Part shown: one piece after another, positions 1 through 7,041 of the stretch
Layout: every line of letters starts with the position of its first letter
Position numbering within the stretch: the first letter of the stretch is position 1
Assembly: GCA_041477005.1 (NCBI GenBank)
Contig: JBGOUJ010000229.1
Span: 1-10,488, forward strand
Length of the DNA stretch: 10,488 nucleotides
Direction: 5' to 3'
From: JBGOUJ01 sp041477005
GTDB lineage: Bacteria; Acidobacteriota; Terriglobia; Bryobacterales; JACQDG01
Translations under genes and position numbers: made by a program
Notes under the pieces: generated by a model
Told to the model about the DNA's origin: nothing
Seen by the model: the letters and a program-made list of their open reading frames with translations, nothing else
Databases searched by the model: none

Positions 1-704
1 ATCGAGACGATCATCACCAGCAGGAACGCGCAGAAGGATCCCAGCGCTATGGCTTCGTAGAAAACGCCCTGGGCGCGGCGGAGGATCTCGCTGGGCAGCC
101 ACACGAACTGCTCGGCGAAGCGGGCCGTCGCCGGGAACTGAAAATAGAAATCGAGGCAGGCGAAAACGGCCGAAGCGAGACCGGCCCAGAACAGCAGCCG
201 GACCACCCGCTCCGGCGCGAGGTCTTGACCCGGCCCGTGGGCGAGGTAAAAGAACAGGTAGACCGCGATCCCGAACAGGCCCACGCGGGCCAGGCTGCCC
301 AGGCCCGCCTCCCATCCGGAATAAAGCGCCGCCATCGGAACACTGAGAAGCAGGGCGAAGAAGAAAAAAGCCAGAGCGCTCGAAAGAAAGCTCCAGCGGA
401 TTCGCCACGCCCCGAGACGCGCTGCTCCGGCCCACAGCCCGAGCGCGGCCACCAGGATCGCCGGGTGAAACCCGGCATCTCCCCAGGGAAACGGCAACGG
501 GGGCAGCAGAACGACGGCCGCCAGAAGCGCGAGGACCCAGCGCGGGGCGCCGGCCATCATCCACCAAACGAGCGGCGCGACGAGAAGCGCCAGAACGAGC
601 CAAAGGATAGCGAGACGGGAAACGGCCAGAGACAACACGCCGATCGAGGCGCCCAGCGCCAGGCCCCAGCCGAGATCACGCCGCAGTGTCGATGCCCACT
701 CCAC
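1..704 (-). CDS. O-antigen polymerase/ligase-like membrane protein (N-terminal part, runs off window)
   Basis: About 234 residues are visible before the window edge cuts the 3' end. The frame is very hydrophobic, with roughly six predicted membrane helices (near residues 12-28, 31-49, 57-70, 105-122, 138-153 and 168-184). After them comes RRAQGVFYE (209-217) and another helix. An Arg-Ala-Gln-Gly-x-Phe stretch of this kind is typical of Wzy/WaaL-type O-antigen polymerases and ligases, inner-membrane enzymes that join lipid-linked glycan repeats or transfer them to an acceptor. The start is GTG at 704: an in-frame TGA lies five codons upstream, and AGGGAG sits 7 nt before the GTG, inside the preceding glycosyltransferase gene, giving a 29-nt overlap and probable translational coupling. 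It is the last visible gene of the minus-strand polysaccharide operon. Only the N-terminal part is seen, so the choice between polymerase and ligase is open; another polytopic glycan protein is possible. Confidence 0.75.
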   Translation of the reverse strand, partial: MEWASTLRRDLGWGLALGASIGVLSLAVSRLAILWLVLALLVAPLVWWMMAGAPRWVLALLAAVVLLPPLPFPWGDAGFHPAILVAALGLWAGAARLGAWRIRWSFLSSALAFFFFALLLSVPMAALYSGWEAGLGSLARVGLFGIAVYLFFYLAHGPGQDLAPERVVRLLFWAGLASAVFACLDFYFQFPATARFAEQFVWLPSEILRRAQGVFYEAIALGSFCAFLLVMIVS

Positions 705-1797
705 GCAGGAACTCCCTCATCTCATCTTGGAACCGCTTACTCGAGAACCGCAAGCTGTGCTCGCGGATGCGGGCGCTCGGCCACTCCGCCTTCTCCAGCC
801 GTTCCACCGCGGCGAGCAGCGCCTCGGTCGTTTGCGGGCGGAAGTGGACGCCGGTCACGCCGTCGAGGACCGTTTCGAGCGCGCCGCCGGCGCCGTAGCA
901 AACCACCGGCCGGCCGCAGGCCTGGGCCTCGATCGGCGTCAGGCCGAGGTCTTCCAAGCCTGGAAAGATCAGGGCGCGGCAGCGCCGGTAGAGCCCCCGC
1001 AGCATCTCGCCGCTGACCTCACCGAGGAATACGACAGGCGGCCGGGCGCGAAGGCGAAGCTGGCGCTCGAGCGTGCCCGTGCCGGCGACCAGCAGTCGCC
1101 GCCGGCCGCCGGAGAAGGCGTCCACGGCAAGATCGATCCGCTTGTAGGGTTCGAGTGGTGAGACCACCAGATAATAGTCTTCCGGGTCTTCACAAAAGCC
1201 CTCCCGGGCCTGGCCCGAGGGGTTGAAGAAATCGGTATTGACCGGCGGGTAGATCACCCGGGCCTCCGCGCCGTAAAGCCGGAGGATCCGGGCGCGCACG
1301 TTCTCCGAATTGGCCAGAAAAAAATGCACTCCGGCCGCGCTCCTCCGGTCGAAGCGCCGCAGCCACGGCGCCACGGCGCCCAGCGCCGCGCGCTTCCACC
1401 AGCGGCCCCGGCCGAAGGCGAAGTAATCGGCGCTCGCATCCCACAAATAGCGCATCGGGGTGTGGACGTAGCTCACGTGTACGGCGCCGGGCGGCACGCG
1501 CACCCCTTTGGCCACCGCATGGCTGCTCGAAACGATGCGGTCGTAACCGCTCAAGTCGAGGGACCGGATGGCGGCCGGAAAGAGGGGAAGATAGTAGCGA
1601 TAGGCGGTAGCTGCCGCGGGCAGCCGGTCGAGAAAGGACGTTTGCCGCACGCGGGCCTCGATTTCCGCCGACGCGCTTCCCCGCTTCCACACCAGCGTGA
1701 ACAGATCGGCCGACGGCAGCAGCCGGACCAGCTCCAGCAGCACCTTTTCCCCGCCCCGCATACCGGTGAGCCAGTCGTGAACCAGGGCGATTTTCAA
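676..1797 (-). CDS. Glycosyltransferase family 4 (GT-B fold)
   Basis: A 373-residue cytoplasmic glycosyltransferase that would add a sugar from a nucleotide donor to the lipid-linked polysaccharide intermediate. The N-terminus HDWLTGMRGGEKV (7-19) and the YVHTPMRYLWD segment (110-120) resemble the WbaZ-like mannosyltransferase branch of GT4. The C-terminal GT-B half shows SPLEPYKRIDLAVDAF (213-228), the GTGTL loop (239-243) and the GT4 EX7E motif, E282 to E290, within LEDLGLTPIEAQACG. The length is normal for the family. The start is a TTG at 1797-1795: the conserved MKIALVHDWL beginning needs it, and no ATG occurs before residue 13. The TTG overlaps the TGA of the chain-length gene by 4 nt (TTGA) and has no clear Shine-Dalgarno, so translation is probably coupled to that gene. 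The donor sugar cannot be read from sequence; GDP-mannose is only suggested by the WbaZ resemblance. Confidence 0.9.
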   Translation of the reverse strand: MKIALVHDWLTGMRGGEKVLLELVRLLPSADLFTLVWKRGSASAEIEARVRQTSFLDRLPAAATAYRYYLPLFPAAIRSLDLSGYDRIVSSSHAVAKGVRVPPGAVHVSYVHTPMRYLWDASADYFAFGRGRWWKRAALGAVAPWLRRFDRRSAAGVHFFLANSENVRARILRLYGAEARVIYPPVNTDFFNPSGQAREGFCEDPEDYYLVVSPLEPYKRIDLAVDAFSGGRRRLLVAGTGTLERQLRLRARPPVVFLGEVSGEMLRGLYRRCRALIFPGLEDLGLTPIEAQACGRPVVCYGAGGALETVLDGVTGVHFRPQTTEALLAAVERLEKAEWPSARIREHSLRFSSKRFQDEMREFLRGVGIDTAA

Positions 1798-2873
1798 GGT
1801 TTCGAGGCTACGCGGAGCGTTCGGCGCAGCGTCTCGGCTTTCTGCGATTCCAGGCTGAAACCGACGGTCAGGTAGAACAACGCGACAATCAGGCCCAGGG
1901 CCGCGGCCACCACGAGGTTCAAAGGGACGTTGGGGGACGACGGACGCTCGGGCGCCACACCCGGATCGAGCAGGTTGAGCCGCTCGCCGCGATAGCCGAC
2001 TGAGCCTTGGAGGTCGTTCAAACGCTTCACCAACTGATCGCGGGGCGCCCAGGCGGAGTCATATTCCGCTTCGAGGTGCTCCATTTCGGTGCTGCGATCG
2101 GCGAGCATTTGCTGCTTGCCGGCGATCTGTTGGTCGAGATCGGCCGCCTGCCGGCGCAGGCGCTCGGCGCGGGCGGACGAGCCGGGCTTTTGACGCGCCT
2201 CCGGCTCGACCAGGCTCAGATCGGCCGATAGCGAGAGCCGGTCGACCTCTTCCCGGATCGAGCGAAGCTCGTCAAGCTGGGCCTTGAGCGCGTCGACGGT
2301 TGGAGACCGCCTCTGGAAGCGATCGCGACGCGATTCGATCTCGGCCAGCCGCCGCGCCGCCGCGTCTGCGTTCTGGCGCGCCTCCGCGATCAGCTCCTCG
2401 TCGGCGGCGCGGTTGGTCTTGCGGTTCATCTTGACGGTCTCCTCGGCGAGGTAGAGCGCGGCGTCGTGGGCCTTGCGGGGGTCGGAAAGCGTGACGGCGA
2501 TCTCCAGGATCTTGGTGTTGCGCGGGACCTCAACCTTGAGCACCTGGCGCTTCAGGCCCTCGATCGCCCGCTTCGGCCGGCCGCCGCGCAGATCGAAGCG
2601 GTCGACGGCCTGGGCGAACAGGGAGTCGCTCGAGGCGAAACGCTCGTAGGTTTTCAACGATTCCAGGTAAATGGGGCTGACGGCGGTCGCAGCGCGCGGG
2701 TCGCTGCCCGCCGGCGGCTCGATCACCATCGACACGTGCGCCGTGTACTGCTTGGGGAGCAGCAGGCTTACTATCAGCGAGACAGTGATGGCCGCGACGA
2801 CGACGGCCCCCGGCAGCCGCCACCGGGCGCGCAGGTAGTTCAGGTACTGATAAGCGTCAAACGGGTCGGGCAT
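1794..2873 (-). CDS. Wzz/GumC-type polysaccharide chain-length determinant (no kinase domain)
   Basis: A 359-residue inner-membrane protein of the Wzz / polysaccharide co-polymerase type, which sets chain length or assists export. Residues 1-19 form a short cytoplasmic arm and 20-40 the first membrane helix. The Wzz domain follows (QYTAHVSMVIEP, 42-53). A long charged coiled-coil region spans about 155-290 and is the large periplasmic part. The proline-rich RPSSPNVPL (310-318) precedes the second helix (319-338). The protein ends about 20 residues after this helix, so the fused tyrosine-kinase (BY-kinase) domain of Wzc proteins is absent, and no separate kinase gene is seen in the window. The ATG at 2873 has AAGG 6 nt upstream. 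It lies 42 bp after the sugar transferase gene and overlaps the glycosyltransferase start by 4 nt, clearly in one operon. GumC-like export and Wzz-like length control cannot be told apart here. Confidence 0.88.
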   Translation of the reverse strand: MPDPFDAYQYLNYLRARWRLPGAVVVAAITVSLIVSLLLPKQYTAHVSMVIEPPAGSDPRAATAVSPIYLESLKTYERFASSDSLFAQAVDRFDLRGGRPKRAIEGLKRQVLKVEVPRNTKILEIAVTLSDPRKAHDAALYLAEETVKMNRKTNRAADEELIAEARQNADAAARRLAEIESRRDRFQRRSPTVDALKAQLDELRSIREEVDRLSLSADLSLVEPEARQKPGSSARAERLRRQAADLDQQIAGKQQMLADRSTEMEHLEAEYDSAWAPRDQLVKRLNDLQGSVGYRGERLNLLDPGVAPERPSSPNVPLNLVVAAALGLIVALFYLTVGFSLESQKAETLRRTLRVASKP

Positions 2874-2915
2874 GCGGAGCCTTGTTGGTCGCGGCCAGGG
2901 CGGCCTCCGGGAGGC

Positions 2916-4286
2916 TCACCTGGGCAGCCCGTGGGGCGCTCTCTGGGGCGCCGGGGGGCCGGGCCAGAGGCGGCGAAAGAAGTCGGCCAGGGTCATCCAC
3001 AGTATCCGGGCGTCCAGGGCCAGCGACCAGTGACGTAAATAATATAGATCATGTTCCACCCGGCGCGAAATGGAGGTGTTGCCGCGCCAGCCGTTCACCT
3101 GGGCCCAGCCGGTGATGCCCACCTGGAAGCGATGGCGGGTGGAGTAGAAGGGCAACTGGCGGCGGAACTGCTCGACGAAGTGCGGGCGCTCGGGCCGCGG
3201 GCCGACCAGGCTCATCTGGCCGCGCAGCACGTTGAACAGTTGGGGCAACTCGTCGAGGCCTGTGGAGCGAAGGAAGCGGCCCCAGGCGTCGGTGGCCGGC
3301 GGCGTCCAGCGGCGGTCGCCGTCGGTGAGACTCGATACCGGCAGGGTGCGGAACTTGTAAAGAAGAAAGCGCCGGCCGCCGCGGCCCACGCGCTCCTGCG
3401 CGAGCAGGACCGGCCGGCCGGAGCGCAGCCGGATCATCCAGGCAATGGACGCCATCACCGGCGCCAGCAGAAGGAGTCCCGCGAGCGAGAAGAGCAGATC
3501 GACGGCCCGCTTCGAAAAAACGTAATCGAACGCCCCGACCGCCTGCGGATTGGTCGAGAGCACCACGAAGGAAGGCGTGGCGCGGGCTTCTCCCGTGGCT
3601 AGGCCGTGGAGCGCGATCGAGGCCGGCACGGGGAGCCGATCGAGCGCTTCGGCCAGCGCCTCCAGCCGCTCGGCTCCGCCGGGGATCGCCGCCACAATCT
3701 CCCGGCACTCCGGCGGCGGCTCCAGAACCTTCAAAGCTTCGAGCGCCGTGGCGACATCGGGAAAGCGGCGGACCACCACTTGCATTTCTCCCGGCAGGCA
3801 CTCGCGGCGGACCTGCTCCGGGCTCAGCTTGTCACCGATTAATAATATCCATGGAACGGCCGGTCCGGCCCGGCGGCGCAGCCAGGCGCGCAGGGCCAGC
3901 GCCGCCAGCGCCGAAAGCGCCAGGTGCAGGCTCCAGAAGAGGGCGACCGTGTAGCGCGAGAAGGAATGAGCGCGCCAGAAGAACGCCACCGCCGAGACCA
4001 GGGCCAATGTCAGAAAATCGACCTGCGCCAGCGACCACAGCCAGCGGCCGAGCGCGCCCTCCTCGAAACACCTGTAAATTATTCCGGAGCGGGCTTCCAG
4101 CGCCGACCACAGGGCGATGGAGAGGGCGAAATAGCCCGTGTAGGCCGGCCACGCCGGCAGGTCCTCCACGCGCAGCCATCCGGAATAAAAACGAATATAA
4201 ACCGCAGCCAGAAAGGCGAATCCCAGCGACAGCGAGAGCGTCAGCTTTAGAAGGACCGCCGCGAATTGTCTATGCGGTGGCTGCAT
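2916..4286 (-). CDS. Exopolysaccharide polyprenyl glycosylphosphotransferase (WcaJ/WbaP-type initiating sugar transferase)
   Basis: A 456-residue inner-membrane enzyme that transfers a sugar-1-phosphate from a nucleotide sugar to undecaprenyl phosphate, the first step of the glycan. The N-terminal half has four hydrophobic helices (about 11-31, 48-64, 88-104, 112-133) and then a soluble nucleotide-binding-like region (about 145-245). The C-terminal catalytic domain (bacterial sugar transferase, PF02397 type) begins at KRAVDLLFSLAG (259-270). It carries the conserved proline P276 in a helix probably re-entrant in the membrane, YKFRTL (310-315), TGLDELPQLFNVLRG (342-356) with the Asp-Glu pair D345/E346, VGPRPE (361-366), GITGWAQVNG (390-399) and RRVEHDLYYLRHWS (408-421). 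The ATG at 4286 is the first start after an in-frame TAG. It is the first gene of the minus-strand operon and diverges from the polymerase at 4330. The sugar (glucose, galactose or another) is not readable from sequence. Confidence 0.93.
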   Translation of the reverse strand: MQPPHRQFAAVLLKLTLSLSLGFAFLAAVYIRFYSGWLRVEDLPAWPAYTGYFALSIALWSALEARSGIIYRCFEEGALGRWLWSLAQVDFLTLALVSAVAFFWRAHSFSRYTVALFWSLHLALSALAALALRAWLRRRAGPAVPWILLIGDKLSPEQVRRECLPGEMQVVVRRFPDVATALEALKVLEPPPECREIVAAIPGGAERLEALAEALDRLPVPASIALHGLATGEARATPSFVVLSTNPQAVGAFDYVFSKRAVDLLFSLAGLLLLAPVMASIAWMIRLRSGRPVLLAQERVGRGGRRFLLYKFRTLPVSSLTDGDRRWTPPATDAWGRFLRSTGLDELPQLFNVLRGQMSLVGPRPERPHFVEQFRRQLPFYSTRHRFQVGITGWAQVNGWRGNTSISRRVEHDLYYLRHWSLALDARILWMTLADFFRRLWPGPPAPQRAPHGLPR

Positions 4287-4329
4287 ACCCCGTGGTGAGT
4301 GCTACGCTAACAAGCACCATAAGACTCTG
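4287..4329. promoter_or_regulatory. Short divergent intergenic region with small inverted repeat
   Basis: Only 43 bp separate the starts of the two divergent polysaccharide transcription units, so at least part of any promoter must lie inside the coding regions. The spacer contains an inverted repeat, GTGCT (4299-4303) and AGCAC (4313-4317), with a 9-nt loop. It might be an operator or chance. No convincing -35/-10 pair was found on either strand, and neither gene has a good Shine-Dalgarno. Confidence 0.25.
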
Positions 4330-6153
4330 ATGAGGACGCTGTCAACCCCACTCCGCGCCGGCGCGCTCATCGGGGTGCTCGCGCTTGCTCCCCTCATTCT
4401 GGCGCCGGGAGTCCTCTTCTACTATGACGTGACCCCGAAGGTTTTGGTGGCATTGGGAGGAACGGCGATCGCGCTCGCGGCGGGCGGAGCCGTGATGAGG
4501 GCCGAGGGTCGCGAGCTGCGCCGGCTGCGCGTTCTGCTCGCCGTGCAAGCTGTATCTCTCACGGTTTCAACACTGTTTTCCGCCGATCCCACGCTTTCCG
4601 TGACCGGAACCGGCTGGCGGCGCTTTGGTCTGGTGGCGCAACTGGCGCTGCTGCTCTATACGGCTCTTCTTCCCTGCGTGAAAGTTTCACACTTGTTGCG
4701 CGCCGTCGCGGCCAGCGGCAGCCTGGCGGCGGCGCTCGGGATCGCACAGTATTTCGGATGGGACCCCTGGAATCCGAAGCAGGGCTATTTCATCGGCGAG
4801 GGAGTGTGGACCATCGTGCGTCCGCCGGGGTCCCTGGGGCACGCGGACTACTTCGGGGTTTACTTGGTATATGTAATATTTTCGGGCGTGGCGCTGGCCT
4901 GGGGTGAGGCGGAGCGCGGCGAAGAGGCGCGCGCCTGGCGGTGGATCGGCCGGGGGGCGGCGGCGGCGGGCGCGGCGGCCCTTCTGCTGACGGGCTCGCG
5001 CGGGGCGATGCTGGGCCTGGCGGCCGGCGCGGCGGCGCTCGCCGTCCGGCGGAGGCCGCGGATCACGCTTCGCCGCGCGGCGCTGGCGGGCGCGCTCCTC
5101 GCCGGCCTGGCCGGGTTCTATTTTTCTCCGGCCGGAGTGCTGCTCCGCGCGCGGACCCGCTGGTACCGCGAAGATCCCGGCGGCGGAGGGCGTCTCACTT
5201 TGTGGGGCGATACCCTGCGGATGGCGGGCTCCCGCTGGCTGGCCGGCTACGGGCCCGAGACCTTCTCCTCGCGGTTTCCGCGCTTCGAGTCGGAGGGCCT
5301 GGCCAAGGAGTTCCCGGATAGATATTACGAATCCCCGCACAACCTTTTCCTCGACGCGCTGGCCGGCCAGGGCGTGCCGGGCCTGCTGGCGCTGGCGCTG
5401 CTCGCCGCGCTGGCGCTCCGGGCGGCCCGCGGAGCGGGAGCGCGGGCCGAGGCCTTGGCCGCCGGCTTCGCGGGGGCGCTGATCGCGGGCCAGTTTGTAT
5501 CCTTCACGCTGCCGACGGCCCTGCTGTTCTACGCCACGGCCGCCACGCTCTGCGCCCTGCCGGCGCGGGCCACGCAGCCCGCGGCCGTGCCTGGACTGGT
5601 CCGGTGGCCCGCCGCGCTGCTCCTCGTCTCGGCCGCCGCGTGGCTCGGATGGTCGGATTGGCAGCTTGCGCGGACAAGCCGGGCGCTCGACGCGGGCCGC
5701 GTGGAGGAGGGAATGGATCGCTACCAGCGGCTCCGCCGCTTCCAGCCACCCGGTTTCGACACCGATCTTTGGTATTCCCGCGCACTGCTGGCGGCGGCCC
5801 CGAAGATGCGCCCGGAGGTCGCGGCGCGCCGGGCGTGGCAGGAGGCCTTTGCAGCCGCCCAGCGCGCCGCCGCCGGTTCCGAGCAGCGTGCTAATGCTTA
5901 CTACAATCTAGCTGCTTTCTACGCTCTTCAAAACGATTTCCCCCACACCGAGGAGAGCCTTCGGGCGGCGATGGAATGGGCGCCTCGGTGGTATAAGCCC
6001 CGCTGGATGGTGGCGCAACTGCTGCAGCGGGCGGGGCGGCTGAACGAAGCAGCCGTGGAAGCGCGGCGAGCCGCCGAGCTCAACGCGGGCAAAAACGCGG
6101 AGGTGATTGACACCTGGGAGCATATTCGTGCGCTGACGGCGCAACACAGGTAA
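4330..6153 (+). CDS. O-antigen ligase/polymerase family membrane protein with C-terminal TPR region
   Basis: A 607-residue polytopic inner-membrane protein of the Wzy/WaaL class (PF04932-like), which joins or transfers lipid-linked glycans on the periplasmic side. Hydrophobic segments run from about residue 10 to 440. Family motifs appear in the expected order: RPPGSLGHADYFGVYL (164-179), LLTGSRGAMLGLA (219-231) with the conserved arginine R224, RLTLWGDTLRMA (288-299) followed by GYGPETF (306-312), and SPHNLFLDALAGQGVPG (335-351) with H337/N338. After the last helix (about 425-441) lies a soluble part of about 165 residues with two TPR-like helix pairs (about 520-553 and 555-587), an arrangement common in such proteins of Acidobacteria. 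ATG 4330 is the first start in a frame open further upstream; it lacks a clear Shine-Dalgarno. The locus also holds a second polymerase-like gene (1-704), so one may polymerise and the other ligate; which is which is unknown. Confidence 0.9.
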   Translation: MRTLSTPLRAGALIGVLALAPLILAPGVLFYYDVTPKVLVALGGTAIALAAGGAVMRAEGRELRRLRVLLAVQAVSLTVSTLFSADPTLSVTGTGWRRFGLVAQLALLLYTALLPCVKVSHLLRAVAASGSLAAALGIAQYFGWDPWNPKQGYFIGEGVWTIVRPPGSLGHADYFGVYLVYVIFSGVALAWGEAERGEEARAWRWIGRGAAAAGAAALLLTGSRGAMLGLAAGAAALAVRRRPRITLRRAALAGALLAGLAGFYFSPAGVLLRARTRWYREDPGGGGRLTLWGDTLRMAGSRWLAGYGPETFSSRFPRFESEGLAKEFPDRYYESPHNLFLDALAGQGVPGLLALALLAALALRAARGAGARAEALAAGFAGALIAGQFVSFTLPTALLFYATAATLCALPARATQPAAVPGLVRWPAALLLVSAAAWLGWSDWQLARTSRALDAGRVEEGMDRYQRLRRFQPPGFDTDLWYSRALLAAAPKMRPEVAARRAWQEAFAAAQRAAAGSEQRANAYYNLAAFYALQNDFPHTEESLRAAMEWAPRWYKPRWMVAQLLQRAGRLNEAAVEARRAAELNAGKNAEVIDTWEHIRALTAQHR

Positions 6154-6192
6154 ATTGTAGCCGGCGGTAGGTCTGTTGACCGTCATCTGGCT

Positions 6193-6198
6193 TAAAAT
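6193..6198 (+). promoter_or_regulatory. Possible -10 element (TAAAAT) just upstream of the TIGR03437 gene
   Basis: TAAAAT ends 9 nt before the ATG at 6208, which would put transcription start at about 6205 and leave almost no leader. No Shine-Dalgarno is present, in keeping with leaderless or near-leaderless translation. TTGACC at 6176-6181 is too close (11 nt) to be a standard -35 for it. Confidence 0.3.
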
Positions 6199-6207
6199 GG
6201 TCTTGTC

Positions 6208-7020
6208 ATGAAGCGAGCAGCCGTAGCAGGCATCCTGGCGTTCTTCCTTCTGGCGGCCTTGGCGCAAGCCCAGGCGCCCACGGTCTTCGATAACGGCGTG
6301 GTGAACGGCGCGAGCTTCATTCCCTTCGGCAAGCCGGGACATGCCAACGCCCCAGGATCGATCGTCTCCATCTTCGGCACCAACTTCGCTTCGTCGCTGG
6401 CGCAGGCCAGCACCATACCGCTTTCCACCTCGCTGGGTGGCGTCTCGGTGACCTTCAGCAGCATCCCAGCGCCGCTGTTCGTGGTGACCTCGGGGCAGAT
6501 CAACGCGCAGCTTCCGTTCGAGCTGACCGGCTCGACCGCCACAATCGTTGTGAGCAACGGCGCGGGATCGAGCGCGCCGAAGGCCATCCAGATCGCGCCG
6601 ACCTCACCGGCAATCTTCACCTCGAACCTGCAAGGCACCGGCCAGGGCATCGTGGTTTTCGCGCTGGAGCCGACTGTGTTCGCCGCCGCGGCATCGGCGC
6701 AGATTCCCAGCGCGCGGCCGGCCAAAGCCGGGGACATCCTGACCATCTACGTCAACGGTTTGGGCGCCGTACAGCCGGCTGTGGCGAATGGCACTGCCGC
6801 TCCTTCGAGCGAGCCGCTGGCGCGGACGGCCACGTCCACGGTCACCCTGGGCGGCATCCAGTGCCAGGTGCTGTTCTCCGGACTGGTACCCGGACTGGTG
6901 GCCTTGAATCAGATCAACATCCAGGTGCCCCCGGGAGTCAAGGCCGGCGGCGCCGTGCCGCTGCAGATTTCGGTGGGCGGGGTCACCAGCAGCGATCAGG
7001 TCACAATCGCCGTACAATAG
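6208..7020 (+). CDS. Secreted TIGR03437-family protein (Solibacter-type C-terminal domain, stand-alone)
   Basis: A 270-residue exported protein of unknown function. Residues 1-23 form a Sec signal peptide: MKR, a hydrophobic core (AVAGILAFFLLAALA), then cleavage near AQAQA. The mature protein has the repeating beta-sandwich style of TIGR03437: GVVNGASFIPFG, PGSIVSIFGTNFA, LGGVSVTFSSIPAPLFVVT, GQINAQLPFEL, SPAIFTSN, GDILTIYVNGLGAVQP, then GLVALNQINIQVPPG and LQISVGGVTSSDQVTIAVQ at the end. In many Acidobacteria this domain sits at the C-terminus of large secreted proteins; here it makes up essentially the whole protein. The family is lineage-expanded and its role, perhaps cell-surface adhesion or carbohydrate binding, is not established. 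The start is supported by the signal peptide directly after the ATG. A hairpin and the sugar-acid dehydratase gene follow 20 bp later on the same strand. Confidence 0.9.
   Translation: MKRAAVAGILAFFLLAALAQAQAPTVFDNGVVNGASFIPFGKPGHANAPGSIVSIFGTNFASSLAQASTIPLSTSLGGVSVTFSSIPAPLFVVTSGQINAQLPFELTGSTATIVVSNGAGSSAPKAIQIAPTSPAIFTSNLQGTGQGIVVFALEPTVFAAAASAQIPSARPAKAGDILTIYVNGLGAVQPAVANGTAAPSSEPLARTATSTVTLGGIQCQVLFSGLVPGLVALNQINIQVPPGVKAGGAVPLQISVGGVTSSDQVTIAVQ
7013..7018 (+). promoter_or_regulatory. Possible -10 element (TACAAT) at the end of the TIGR03437 gene
   Basis: TACAAT lies in the last codons of the preceding gene and would start transcription near 7025, about 16 nt before the dehydratase ATG at 7041. 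No good -35 was found at 16-18 nt. A transcript starting here would lack the left part of the 7021-7041 hairpin arm. Confidence 0.25.
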
Positions 7021-7041
7021 TTCCCGGGATCTTCTCGGGAA
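7021..7041 (+). promoter_or_regulatory. Nine-bp stem-loop abutting the dehydratase start codon
   Basis: Bases 7021-7029 pair with 7033-7041: nine consecutive pairs, one of them G-U (7027/7035), with the three-base loop TCT. The left arm starts immediately after the TAG of the TIGR03437 gene and the right arm includes the A of the next ATG (7041). There is no T-run after it, so a simple intrinsic terminator is unlikely. It could hide the start of the dehydratase in read-through mRNA, protect a 3' end, or bind a regulator as DNA. Confidence 0.5.

Noticed and set aside
225..1016. Long plus-strand open frame of 263 codons
   Set aside because: It runs antisense to the polymerase and glycosyltransferase genes, is full of Arg/Pro/Gly low-complexity sequence and has no recognisable motif; it is a by-product of high GC.
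6176..6198. TTGACC plus TAAAAT as a full promoter
   Set aside because: The spacing is 11 nt, far from the 16-18 nt needed; only the -10-like element was kept, at low confidence.
6861..7040. Upstream extension of the dehydratase frame
   Set aside because: It lies inside the TIGR03437 gene, and the family's N-terminus starts at the ATG at 7041.
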